A DNA stretch of 34,040 nucleotides from an uncultured Gammaproteobacteria bacterium. GTDB taxonomy: Bacteria > Pseudomonadota > Gammaproteobacteria > Arenicellales > JAANXG01. Both the position numbers and the translations under genes were made by a program. The notes under the pieces were generated by a model that was given only the letters and a program-made list of their open reading frames with translations, was not told where the DNA came from and ran no database searches. Below are positions 16,279 through 26,958 of the stretch, in pieces; the stretch's first letter is position 1; each line of letters starts with the position of its first letter. The DNA lies in contig CAMYNX010000028.1 of NCBI GenBank assembly GCA_947259875.1, forward strand, positions 1-34,040. The letters run 5' to 3'.

Positions 16279-17061
16279 TTACTGCGCCACCCAACCACCG
16301 TCAATGTTGATTGCCGCGCCGCGCATCTGCGCGGCGTCCTCAGAGCAGAGAAAGACCGTTAATGCGGCGATTTGTGCGGGTGTCACGAACTCCTTCGAGG
16401 GTTGTTTTTCTGACAACAATAGTTCCTTGGCCCGCTCGAGCGAGACGCTGTCGCGCTCGGCCCGATCATCGACTTGCTTTTGAACCAAAGGAGTAAGCAC
16501 CCAGCCCGGGCAAATGGCATTACAGGTAACGCCGGTGGTGGCGGTCTCGAGTGCGACAACTTTGGTCAAACCCAACACACCATGCTTGGCCGCAACGTAG
16601 GCTGCCTTGGTTGCCGAGGCAACCAGACCGTGCGCTGATGCAACATTGACGATGCGTCCCCAGTTGCGTTTCTTCATCCCAGGCATCGCCGCACGGATCG
16701 TGTGAAAGTTCGAGGAAAGATTAATAGCAATAATCGCGTCCCATTTTTCGACCGGAAATTCCTCGATTACTGAGATATGTTGAATCCCCGCATTGTTAAC
16801 CAGGATGTCCACACTGCCAAATGCGGTGCCTGCCTGGTCAACCATGGCGTAAATCTCATTGGGCTTGGACATGTCGGCGCCGTTGTAAAGCACGTCCACA
16901 TTGTATGCTTCGGACATAGTCACTCTTGTCGTTTCGATCTGCTGCTCATCGCCGAATCCGTTGAGCATGATGCGTGCTCCCTGTTTCGCCAGGCCATGCG
17001 CGATCTCAAGACCGATGCCACTGGTAGACCCGGTTACAATTGCGTTTTTTCCGTTCAACAT
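16279..17061 (-). CDS. 3-hydroxybutyrate dehydrogenase (SDR family)
   Basis: Start MLNGKNAIVTGSTSGIGLEIAHGLA; YVAAKHG; 'CNAICPGWVLTPLVQKQVDDRA'; 'GAAINIDGGWVAQ'. Confidence 0.87.
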   Translation of the reverse strand: MLNGKNAIVTGSTSGIGLEIAHGLAKQGARIMLNGFGDEQQIETTRVTMSEAYNVDVLYNGADMSKPNEIYAMVDQAGTAFGSVDILVNNAGIQHISVIEEFPVEKWDAIIAINLSSNFHTIRAAMPGMKKRNWGRIVNVASAHGLVASATKAAYVAAKHGVLGLTKVVALETATTGVTCNAICPGWVLTPLVQKQVDDRAERDSVSLERAKELLLSEKQPSKEFVTPAQIAALTVFLCSEDAAQMRGAAINIDGGWVAQ

Positions 17062-17136
17062 GACGTTACCACCCCCCGGTAAGACTAGTGCACAATCGAA
17101 TGAAGACATATATCAAGACACGGAAACTGATAGCCA

Positions 17137-17877
17137 TTATTGCTCCTGCTGTGTCGGTCTGAGCACGATCTCATTGACATTGACGTGTGCCGGCGCCTGC
17201 ACGGCGTAGAGGATCGCGTTGGCGATATCTTCGGCCTGCAGCGCCTCGATGCCTTTGATATGTTTTTGAAATGACGCCAGATCTGGATCGGTGATGGCAT
17301 CGGCCAACTCGGTGGCGACAATGCCTGGTTGAATACAAGTCACGCGGATATTCTTTCTCGCGCTCAACTCCAGCCGCAGGGCATCACTAAATGCGTTAAC
17401 AGCAAATTTAGTGGCACAGTACACACTGCCCGAGGCAATGACCCTTTTGCCGGCGATGGAAGAGATATTCACAATGTGGCCGGTTCCTTGAGCGAACAGG
17501 TGTGGCAGTGCGGCGGCGGTACAGAACAACACCCCCTTGATGTTGACATCGATCATGCGCTCCCATTCATCGACCCGCAAGTTCTTCACAAAGCTCAACG
17601 GCATGATACCGGCGTTGTTGATCAGGATATCAACACGTCCCCAACGGTCGATTCCGGCTTGCAGCAACGCCTCGCACTCATCGCGCGCGGTGACGTCGCA
17701 ACGCACCGCAAGGGCCTCGCCGTGGCGTGCAGCAATCTCGTCTTGTATGGCATGCAGGCGATCCTCGCGCCGTGCACCCATCACCACCTTTGCCCCGGCA
17801 GCGGCCAATAAGCTCGCCGTTGCCGCGCCGATCCCACTGCTGGCGCCGGTAATTAGCGCGACTTTTCCGCTCAACAT
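17137..17877 (-). CDS. SDR family oxidoreductase
   Basis: ORF 246 aa; TGASSGIG, NNAG, YCATKFA, 'VNEIVLRPTQQEQ'. Confidence 0.9.
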   Translation of the reverse strand: MLSGKVALITGASSGIGAATASLLAAAGAKVVMGARREDRLHAIQDEIAARHGEALAVRCDVTARDECEALLQAGIDRWGRVDILINNAGIMPLSFVKNLRVDEWERMIDVNIKGVLFCTAAALPHLFAQGTGHIVNISSIAGKRVIASGSVYCATKFAVNAFSDALRLELSARKNIRVTCIQPGIVATELADAITDPDLASFQKHIKGIEALQAEDIANAILYAVQAPAHVNVNEIVLRPTQQEQ

Positions 17878-17884
17878 CGGGCTC

Positions 17885-18132
17885 GCCCGTGTGTTGCATC
17901 AAGGATCCCGGATGATGGCGAAGGTATCGGGCGGTTGGACGCCGCGGTGGAATGAAACGCATAGCCGTAGCTATGGGTTGAGTGAAGCGCAAGTCCAGGC
18001 GTTCGAGACCGAGCCAGCGCTGGGATAGTCCCGCGACTATTCATGGTACGGGACGGAGAGTTCCGCAGTTTCACTTCCATTAAATAGCAATATCAGATTC
18101 TCCAATTTGTCTAGCGAGAATAATGGCGGGAT
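17885..18132. repeat. Dispersed repeat R1, copy 2 (uninterrupted); TIR-flanked part at 18028-18132
   Basis: Reverse complement aligns with 6742-6813 and 7031-7110; 18028-18132 aligns with 6637-6741 in direct orientation. Confidence 0.6.
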
Positions 18133-18152
18133 GCCTTGGTGTAACACACTCG

Positions 18153-19448
<1,296 letters not shown>

Positions 19449-19456
19449 TCAAATTG

Positions 19457-19927
19457 CTAATACGGCACCCACAGCGGGCGTTTGGATGAAATCAACCCAG
19501 TGTTGACACCGACCAAGCTCAGCCCGCCGAACAGGCGCGCGTATTCAATCTTCATGCAACGATCCATCACCACTTCCAGTCCCGCCTCGCGGGCCTTGCG
19601 AGCCGCCTCCTCGTGAACGATACCGAGCTGCATCCATACCACCTTGGCGCCAATCTTGATCGCCGCATCGACATGTGGAGGTACGTCCTCAGGCCTTTGA
19701 AACAGATCCACCACGTCCACCGGCTCCGGGATGTCCTCCAACCGCGCATAGCATTGCTCGCCCAGGATCTGCGGATAGGTGGGCGTTACCGGGATTACGC
19801 GAAAACCATGATCTTGCAGGTACTTGGCGGCGAAGAAACTCGGGCGGTACCAGTTGGCAGATAATCCAACTATCGCCACGGTCCGGTTTTCTTTCAGTAT
19901 CCTGCGTATCGTTTGTATATCGGTCAT
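19457..19927 (-). CDS. CoA-binding domain protein (YccU-like)
   Basis: ORF 156 aa; 'TVAIVGLSANWYRPSFFAAKYLQDHGFRVIPVTPTY', 'VVWMQLGIVHEEAARKAREAGLEVVMDRCMKIEY'. Confidence 0.9.
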   Translation of the reverse strand: MTDIQTIRRILKENRTVAIVGLSANWYRPSFFAAKYLQDHGFRVIPVTPTYPQILGEQCYARLEDIPEPVDVVDLFQRPEDVPPHVDAAIKIGAKVVWMQLGIVHEEAARKAREAGLEVVMDRCMKIEYARLFGGLSLVGVNTGLISSKRPLWVPY

Positions 19928-20132
19928 CGGTTAACTCAGTTAACTCGGTATCACAGCGTAAACAAAACCCCGGCAAGCGGCAACTTTATAGTGGTTTACA
20001 ATAGTGAAACCAGACCGTAGATTATCGCTCTGTTAACTTTTTCGACTGAAGGATTCCCCTTAGCTCGCGCCTAGGTCTGCTAATGCACGCAACAAGCCAG
20101 AACCACAACGCCACATCTATGAAGAATCGACA

Positions 20133-21098
20133 ATGAGCAAAAACCCGACTGTATTGGTTACACGAAAACTGCCGCCCGCAGTGGAGGGGCGTCTGACGCG
20201 GGACTATGAACCGCATCTCAATGCACAAGACCGGTTGTATAGCACCGAGGAACTGATAGCGCTTGCCAAAGATGCGCAAGCCCTGTTCGCCACACACACC
20301 GAGCATCTATCCGCGGATGTAATGGCACAGTTGTCCGGTACCATCAAGGTCATCGCCAATTTCTCGGTCGGTGTCGATCACTGTGATCTGGCAGCGGCCA
20401 AGAAGCATGGCATTATAGTGACCAACACACCGGACGTGCTCGCTGACGCCACCGCCGAACTCACGATGCTGTTGATACTCGGCGCTGCGCGGCGTGCGAG
20501 TGAGGGCGAACGACTGATCCGGGCCCGCAAGTGGGACACGTGGAGTCCGATGTTCATGCTGGGAACCCAAGTCACCGGCAAACGTTTGGGTATCATCGGG
20601 CTGGGCCGGATCGGACAAGTAGTCGCCCAACGCGCGCGCGGTTTTGGTATGGAGATCCATTATCACAATCGCTCGCGGCTGGATGCCGCAAGGGAAGCAG
20701 GCGCCCTCTATCACGACACACTGGACTCGCTACTCCCGCAGTCTGAGTTTCTCGCGCTACACTGCCCCAACACACCGGACACCCAGAATTTATTCAACGC
20801 CGAGCGCATTGCGCAATTACCGGACGGCGCGATCGTAGTGAATTCCGCGCGTGGCAATATTGTCGACGAAGACGCGCTGATCGCCGCGTTGCGCTCGGGA
20901 AAGATCAGGGCCGCAGGCTTGGATGTGTATAAGGACGAACCGTACATTCGCCGCGAATTCGCAGAACTCGATAACACCTTCTTGCTTCCCCATCTTGGCA
21001 GCGCCACCCACGAGACCCGGGACGCGATGGGCTTTCGGGCGCTGGATAATCTGGACGCCGTGTTCGCCGGTCAGGAACCCAAAGACCGCGTCGCCTAG
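20133..21098 (+). CDS. D-2-hydroxyacid dehydrogenase (glycerate dehydrogenase/hydroxypyruvate reductase-like)
   Basis: ORF 321 aa; 'GLGRIGQVVAQRARGFGMEIHYHNRS', 'LPHLGSATHETRDAM'. Confidence 0.92.
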   Translation: MSKNPTVLVTRKLPPAVEGRLTRDYEPHLNAQDRLYSTEELIALAKDAQALFATHTEHLSADVMAQLSGTIKVIANFSVGVDHCDLAAAKKHGIIVTNTPDVLADATAELTMLLILGAARRASEGERLIRARKWDTWSPMFMLGTQVTGKRLGIIGLGRIGQVVAQRARGFGMEIHYHNRSRLDAAREAGALYHDTLDSLLPQSEFLALHCPNTPDTQNLFNAERIAQLPDGAIVVNSARGNIVDEDALIAALRSGKIRAAGLDVYKDEPYIRREFAELDNTFLLPHLGSATHETRDAMGFRALDNLDAVFAGQEPKDRVA

Positions 21099-21264
21099 CC
21101 AACGGTGCCGGAATCAACGATTACATAGTGATCAAGGAGCACCTCCTTGCAATCTGCTTCTTTTGAGCCGGCCCACTGACTGTCGCACGGCGAACTTGGG
21201 TATTCAATCTAGTGTCATACGGTAGTGCGGTTAACTGAGACACGGTAAGCGAGGAGTTAGCCTG

Positions 21265-23190
21265 ATGTATTCGAAAGTGGTCCCCATTGAGGATGCGATA
21301 GCGATTATTCATGACGGCGACACGCTCGCCACCAACGGATACGGCGGCAACGGGACACCCGAGAAGCTTTTCGCGGGTATTGAGAAGAGCTTCTTGGACT
21401 CCGGATCACCGAATGGTCTGACCTTGGTCTACGCCGGCGGACAAGGAGACGGCCGCGACAAGGGACTCAATCGACTTGCCCACGAGGGTCTGCTCAAGCG
21501 CGTCATCGGCGGCCACTACGGACTGATGCCGAAGGTGGAACGGTTGGCAGTTAACAATACGGTAGAGGCGTATAACTTGCCGGAAGGCGTAATCACCCAT
21601 CTATATCGGGATATTGCCGCCAACAAGCCAGGCACATTTTCCAAGGTCGGTCTGGGCACGTTTGTCGATCCGCGCGTGGAGGGCGGGAAAATGAACGCCG
21701 TCGCCAAGGAGGACATTGTCGAGGTGGTGACGTATGGAGGCGAGGAGTATCTGTTCTTCAAGGCATTCCCGATTCATGTCGCTTTCATTCGCGGCACCAC
21801 CGCGGATCCCGACGGCAACATTACGATGGAGAAGGAATCATTGACCTTGGAAAACCTGTCAATGGCCATTGCCGCCAGGAACTCAAGGGGTTGCGTGGTG
21901 TGTCAGGTCGAACGTGTGGCGGAAAGAGGATCTTTGGATTCACGACAAGTGAAGATCCCAGGCATCATGGTCGACTGCGTGGTGCTGGCTGAGCCGGAAT
22001 ATCACATGCAGACCTACGGCACGCAGTACAATCCGGCGTATTCGGGGGAGATTCGCGCGCCGCTGGAAACCCTCGACAAGCTCGCGCTCGATGAGCGCAA
22101 GGTCATCGCCCGTCGTGCAGCGCTGGAGCTGGCTGAAAACAGCGTCGTGAATCTCGGCATCGGTTTGCCCGATGTTGTGGGATCCGTCGCGCACGAGGAA
22201 AAGATCCACGACCTCATCACGCTGACTGTCGATCCAGGTATCATCGGCGGCGTTCCAATGGGGGGTCTTGACTTCGGTGCGGCCGTGAATTGTCAGGCCG
22301 TTATCGACCACTCCTATGAGTTCGATTTCATCGACGGTGGCGGTCTCGACGCGGCGTATCTCGGGTTCGCGCAGTGTGACCGACGCGGCAATATTAACGC
22401 CAGCCGCTTCGCCAACCGCCTGTCAGGGTGCGGTGGTTTCATCAATATCAGCCAGAACAGCCAAAAGGTGGTGTTCCTCGGCACGTTCACGTCGGGCGGG
22501 CTGGAGGTGGAAATTGCCGACGGCCAGCTCAAGATTCTCAAGGACGGCCGTTTTGGAAAGTTCCTGGAGTGCGTCGACCAGATCACGTTCAACGGAGAAT
22601 ATGCGGCGCACCGCGATCAAGAGGTTTATTACATCACCGAACGCTGTGTCTTCACGCTCGGCATGGACGGCTTGGTGTTGACAGAGATTGCGCCGGGGAT
22701 TGATCTCGAACGCGATGTGTTGGCGCTGTTGCCGTTTGAACCCGCTATCGACGGCCCGCAGTTGATGGATAGCGCCATCTTCCAGTCGCAACCTATGGAA
22801 CTTCGGGATCGGTTATTGGATATGCGCATCCAAGACCGGGTCAGCTACGACCCGGAAAAAAATATGCTGTTTCTCAATTACGCCGGGCTGCACGTGCGCA
22901 CACAGGCCGACCTGGATGAGATCAAGCAGGCCGTCGAGAAAGTGCTGAAGCCACTGGGCAAACGCGTGTATGCGGTGGTGAACTACGAGCGATTCGTCGC
23001 CGACGACGCCATCGCCGACGCATACATGGATCTCGTCAAGTATGTGGAAGAAAACTATTACCTCAAGGTGTCGCGTTACACGACCAGCGGGTTCCTGCGC
23101 GTCAAACTCGGTAAGGAGTTGGGAAAACGCGCCGTAACCTCGCAAGTGTTTGAATCCGACGAGGAAGCTCGTACCAATGTGAAGCGGTAA
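21265..23190 (+). CDS. Acyl-CoA:acetate/3-ketoacid CoA-transferase (fused alpha/beta) with C-terminal extension
   Basis: ORF 641 aa; 'GYGGNGTPEKLFAGIEKSFL', active-site region 'AENSVVNLGIGLPDVVG', 'FIDGGGLDAAYLGFAQCDRRGNINASRF'. Confidence 0.9.
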   Translation: MYSKVVPIEDAIAIIHDGDTLATNGYGGNGTPEKLFAGIEKSFLDSGSPNGLTLVYAGGQGDGRDKGLNRLAHEGLLKRVIGGHYGLMPKVERLAVNNTVEAYNLPEGVITHLYRDIAANKPGTFSKVGLGTFVDPRVEGGKMNAVAKEDIVEVVTYGGEEYLFFKAFPIHVAFIRGTTADPDGNITMEKESLTLENLSMAIAARNSRGCVVCQVERVAERGSLDSRQVKIPGIMVDCVVLAEPEYHMQTYGTQYNPAYSGEIRAPLETLDKLALDERKVIARRAALELAENSVVNLGIGLPDVVGSVAHEEKIHDLITLTVDPGIIGGVPMGGLDFGAAVNCQAVIDHSYEFDFIDGGGLDAAYLGFAQCDRRGNINASRFANRLSGCGGFINISQNSQKVVFLGTFTSGGLEVEIADGQLKILKDGRFGKFLECVDQITFNGEYAAHRDQEVYYITERCVFTLGMDGLVLTEIAPGIDLERDVLALLPFEPAIDGPQLMDSAIFQSQPMELRDRLLDMRIQDRVSYDPEKNMLFLNYAGLHVRTQADLDEIKQAVEKVLKPLGKRVYAVVNYERFVADDAIADAYMDLVKYVEENYYLKVSRYTTSGFLRVKLGKELGKRAVTSQVFESDEEARTNVKR

Positions 23191-23229
23191 CACACCCACC
23201 GCTGGCCTTGCATCATTCAATCATACTGC

Positions 23230-24168
23230 TCAAGTGCGGCGGTTCGTCAAGCGATCCCAGTTCATCTCCACCAGCACCGCACCGCAGATCACCGTTATTG
23301 CCGCCCATTGCATCAAGGTGACGGACTGACCGAGAAACATCAGCGTCAGGCCCACCGCAATCACTGGCTTCAAAAAGAACAGATAACTGCCGCGGGTGAT
23401 GTCCGGGACCGCAGCCAGCCCACCGATCCACAGGAACTGGGTGATGGTGGTATTCCAAAGGGCAATGGTGATCAGCGCGCCGACCTGCTGTGCCGGGCGT
23501 TCAAACAAGGTCGCCGGATTCACCCATACGTCCCAGCTGATGCCGACGACCAACCACAGCCCCACCGAGCCCAACGCCAAGGTGATGGCGGTGATGCGCA
23601 ACGCGCCGTATTCGGCAATCAACGGGCGCACCCACACCATGAATGCCGCGACGGTGGCGGCGCAGCCCACGGCCAGCAGGACGCCGAACAGGTTATTTAC
23701 ATCTCCCGCCAGTCTTGCCAGATAGCCGTCGGTGAGCAACAACGCCGCACCGATGACCGCGGCAATGCCGCTCAACCAACGGCCGCCAGATATCGGCTGC
23801 CGGTTGATCCACAGATTCGCCAGAGCAACGAAGATCGGAATCGTGGTGACAGTGGTGGCGACTTGAGGCACGGTGGCGAAATCCAGCGACCAGTGAAACA
23901 TGAGATAGCCGGTGGTGATACCCAGCAATGACAACCCGACCAGGCGCGGGCCATGGGCCCTGAGTGGCGCCAGCAGGTCGCGGCTGTCGGCGAACAACAG
24001 CGACAACACTATCAACCCAGCGCTGCCCAGCGTGAAACGCCATACCGACAGCTCCGGCCCCGCTACCCGCGACACCACCGCCACGAACTCGCTCGACGCA
24101 TGGCCGAGAACGCCGAGGAGCACCGCGAGGTAAGCCACCCAGGCATGCCGCCGCCACAGTGAGGTCAC
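23230..24168 (-). CDS. EamA/DMT family transporter
   Basis: GTG start at 24168 overlapping the upstream TGA (GTGA); 'RFTLGSAGLIVLSLLFADSRDLLAPLR', 'IAVGLTLMFLGQSVTLMQWAAITVICGAVLV'. Confidence 0.87.
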   Translation of the reverse strand: MTSLWRRHAWVAYLAVLLGVLGHASSEFVAVVSRVAGPELSVWRFTLGSAGLIVLSLLFADSRDLLAPLRAHGPRLVGLSLLGITTGYLMFHWSLDFATVPQVATTVTTIPIFVALANLWINRQPISGGRWLSGIAAVIGAALLLTDGYLARLAGDVNNLFGVLLAVGCAATVAAFMVWVRPLIAEYGALRITAITLALGSVGLWLVVGISWDVWVNPATLFERPAQQVGALITIALWNTTITQFLWIGGLAAVPDITRGSYLFFLKPVIAVGLTLMFLGQSVTLMQWAAITVICGAVLVEMNWDRLTNRRT

Positions 24169-24974
24169 CGGCGCCCCGCGAAGTCCACCAGCGTACCGAT
24201 CAGCCACCGGGGACATTCGGCGGGCAACATATGCCCCGCATCGGGCTGGTCTTTGCGCTCGACGTTGGGGATGCGGGACGCCAACGCCGCGACGTCGTCC
24301 AAGTCCAGGAATACGTGGTCCTGAAGCCCGGTCAGCACCAGCGTCGGGACCGTCAAGTGCTCGTAGGGGAGGTCCCAGTCGGCGTCGGCCGCATGTTTCA
24401 ACAAATGATAGATACCGCTGGCACGATCGATCGGATGATAACTGTCTTGGACCAAGAACTTGGGCCGGTTTTCCGCTTGCCAACTTTCATTGAACAACAG
24501 CGGACAGAATAGATCGCGGAACAATTCCAGGCCGCCAAACTCCGCACAGCGCACCAGCGCGTCGTTGATCCAACGCAATCGCGGCCCGTCACGCCGTAAG
24601 GTGTTGATGAGCACTAAACCGTCGGCGCTGGCGCCGCGAATCACCGCATGCGCGGCAAACAATCCACCGATCGACAGTCCCACCAATATTGGTTGGTCCG
24701 GATCAATTTCGTTCAGCAGCCTCATCGCGTCGCCGATGATGTGGTCACAATCCAAAGACTGGGGATCACTGAACGAGCTGTTGGCCTGGCCCCGCAGATT
24801 ATAGGTCAACGTGCCATACCCCTGCTGGTTCAGCGCAGGAACCACATCCGCATTCCACATGCCGACATCGCCGGTCAGTGCATTGAAAAATACAAACGTG
24901 TTGCGTGCTCCCTGCGCCGGCGGCTGGTACTCGTAATAGAGGGTATCGCGCACGCCGAGTTTGACAACGCTCAT
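24165..24974 (-). CDS. Alpha/beta hydrolase
   Basis: ORF 269 aa; 'ILVGLSIGGLFAAHAV', C-term 'PDAGHMLPAECPRWL'. Confidence 0.88.
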   Translation of the reverse strand: MSVVKLGVRDTLYYEYQPPAQGARNTFVFFNALTGDVGMWNADVVPALNQQGYGTLTYNLRGQANSSFSDPQSLDCDHIIGDAMRLLNEIDPDQPILVGLSIGGLFAAHAVIRGASADGLVLINTLRRDGPRLRWINDALVRCAEFGGLELFRDLFCPLLFNESWQAENRPKFLVQDSYHPIDRASGIYHLLKHAADADWDLPYEHLTVPTLVLTGLQDHVFLDLDDVAALASRIPNVERKDQPDAGHMLPAECPRWLIGTLVDFAGRR

Positions 24975-25031
24975 GGTCCTTGAATCCTCAACAACGCTAC
25001 GTCGCGTTCTGCACTGCTAAATTTCTGGATA

Positions 25032-25721
25032 TCACTCGAGCCCGAGCAAGGGCGGCAGCTCGTCCAGCGTACGCAATTCCGCGTCCGGCTGTGCCGTGAG
25101 GCGTTCGCGCCGCTGGCCGAAGCGATTGACCCACGCCACCCGCATGCCGAACGTCGCTGCGGCCACCGCATCCCAGGCATTGGACGATTGGAAGCTGATC
25201 CGCTCGGCGGTGACCCCGAGCCGGTCTACGGCCAATTGGTAGACGTGGGGATCGGGTTTGTAGATGCCGACATCTTCAACCGACAACACCGCATCAAGCA
25301 GCTCTGCGATCCCGGCGCTGGTCACCGCGGCATCCAACATCATCGGCGAGCCGTTGGAGAGAATCGCCGTGCGCATACCGTTTTGCTTCAGGCGTTGTAA
25401 CACCGACGTCACTTCCGGATAGGTGTTCAGATTGAGATACGCCTGTATCAGATCTTCGCGCAGCGCCGCATCATCCACATCATGGGCGTCCAGCGCATAG
25501 TCCAGGGCATCACCGGTGACCTGCCAGAAATCCACATGATGTCCCAGCAAGCTGCGCAGCCAGGTGTATTCGAGTTGCTTGGTTCGCCACAGTGCAGACA
25601 CCGCGTCGGCATGTGCCCCCAGGCGTTGTTTGTGCCGGCCCACCGCGGAATGGACATCAAACAAAGTGCCATAGGCGTCGAATACACACGCCTGAATGTT
25701 GGAAAACCGATCGTTCGCCAT
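25032..25721 (-). CDS. Haloacid dehalogenase type II
   Basis: ORF 229 aa; 'CVFDAYGTLFDVHSAV', 'AILSNGSPMML', 'SFQSSNAWDAVAAATFGMRVAWVNR'. Confidence 0.93.
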   Translation of the reverse strand: MANDRFSNIQACVFDAYGTLFDVHSAVGRHKQRLGAHADAVSALWRTKQLEYTWLRSLLGHHVDFWQVTGDALDYALDAHDVDDAALREDLIQAYLNLNTYPEVTSVLQRLKQNGMRTAILSNGSPMMLDAAVTSAGIAELLDAVLSVEDVGIYKPDPHVYQLAVDRLGVTAERISFQSSNAWDAVAAATFGMRVAWVNRFGQRRERLTAQPDAELRTLDELPPLLGLE

Positions 25722-25794
25722 CGAAGTTTCCTCTTCGTTAGAGATATAAAAATTTAAAATCGTAAACCGACGCGTGGCGATGTTTTGTTCAGCG

Positions 25795-26229
25795 TTAAGG
25801 CGTCTCGTCGCCGTATTCCGGCGGAATCGAGTAGGTCGCAGTCACATGAGCCACCATATCCTCATCGTCTTCGAGAAATAGCGCGACCTCGCCAACCGCG
25901 AGCCGTTTGCCCAATTTCAACAACTTGGCCTCCGCGATGATATCGGCCGGCAACGGGCGTCGGAGGAAGTTGATGTTCAAGTTGGTGGTGACCGCGAGTT
26001 CGACCGGGCCGATCTTACTCAGTACCGCGGCGTACAGCGCGAGATCGGCAAGCGCCATCATCACCGGACCGGAGATCGTGCCGCCAGGGCGAATAAAATC
26101 ATCACGAAACGGCAGCCGCAGTCGCGCGTCGCCCGCGCTGATATCCTCCACGATTACCCCCAGTTGCCCGACAAACGGCACTCGGTCCCGGGTGATATTT
26201 TCAAATTCTTCTGCGCTTATGCGCGACAT
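25795..26229 (-). CDS. PaaI-family thioesterase
   Basis: ORF 144 aa; 'RLRLPFRDDFIRPGGTISGPVMMALADLALYAAVLSKIGPVELAVTTNLNINFLRRP'. Confidence 0.87.
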   Translation of the reverse strand: MSRISAEEFENITRDRVPFVGQLGVIVEDISAGDARLRLPFRDDFIRPGGTISGPVMMALADLALYAAVLSKIGPVELAVTTNLNINFLRRPLPADIIAEAKLLKLGKRLAVGEVALFLEDDEDMVAHVTATYSIPPEYGDETP

Positions 26230-26306
26230 GAGTCGCCATCGTTTGACGTCTGTGACGTGGCCACGCAGTATAAACCCTGTCGCCCCTTGGATTACAACTT
26301 CATGCT

Positions 26307-26939
26307 ATGAAACAGGCCGAATGGTTCTTCGACTTCATCTCGCCGTACTCCTATCTCCAATGTGAACGCTGGGATCGACTGCCGGCGGAGCTGCAAGTCC
26401 AGTGCCGGCCGGTGCTGCTCGCGGGCTTGCTGGATCACTGGGGTCAGAAAGGCCCGGCCGAGATCACACCCAAAAGGATCTTCATCTATCGCCAGCTGCA
26501 ATGGCTGGCCGAAAAACAAGGCATTCCCTTGCGTTTCCCCAGTGGTCATCCTTTCAATCCGCTGCCGCTGTTGCGGCTCGCGATCGCGCTCGACAGCGAC
26601 ATCGCCGCCATCCGCGCGATGTTTCGTTTCGTCTGGCGCGATGGACACCTGCCATCGGACCAGCAGGCTCTGTCACGCCTACTGGACCAGTTGGCGGTGA
26701 CGGATGCGGAGACAAAACTGCAATCACCCATCGTCAAACAGCAACTTCGCGATAACAGCACACGGGCCATCGAGCTCGGCGTGTTCGGGGTGCCCACCTT
26801 CGTCGTCGACGGTGAATTATTCTGGGGTGCGGACGCGCTGGATTTTTTCCTCGATTACGTGCGCAATCCCGATCTTTTGAACGACCCCGAAATGAAGCGC
26901 ATCAGCAACCTTCCGATCGCTGCGGCCAGAAAGTCCTGA
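26307..26939 (+). CDS. 2-hydroxychromene-2-carboxylate isomerase family protein
   Basis: ORF 210 aa; 'EWFFDFISPYSYLQ', 'GVFGVPTFVVDGELFWGADALDFFLDYV'. Confidence 0.92.
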   Translation: MKQAEWFFDFISPYSYLQCERWDRLPAELQVQCRPVLLAGLLDHWGQKGPAEITPKRIFIYRQLQWLAEKQGIPLRFPSGHPFNPLPLLRLAIALDSDIAAIRAMFRFVWRDGHLPSDQQALSRLLDQLAVTDAETKLQSPIVKQQLRDNSTRAIELGVFGVPTFVVDGELFWGADALDFFLDYVRNPDLLNDPEMKRISNLPIAAARKS

Positions 26940-26958
26940 TCCTCCCGTCTGCACAAGC

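Noticed and set aside
23308-23931. Plus-strand 207-aa ORF
   Set aside because: Antisense to the EamA transporter; Gln/Arg/His-rich shadow composition.
24169-24483. N-terminal extension of the EamA ORF up to 24483
   Set aside because: Overlaps the upstream alpha/beta hydrolase frame; GTG at 24168 with GTGA overlap gives a normal membrane-protein start.
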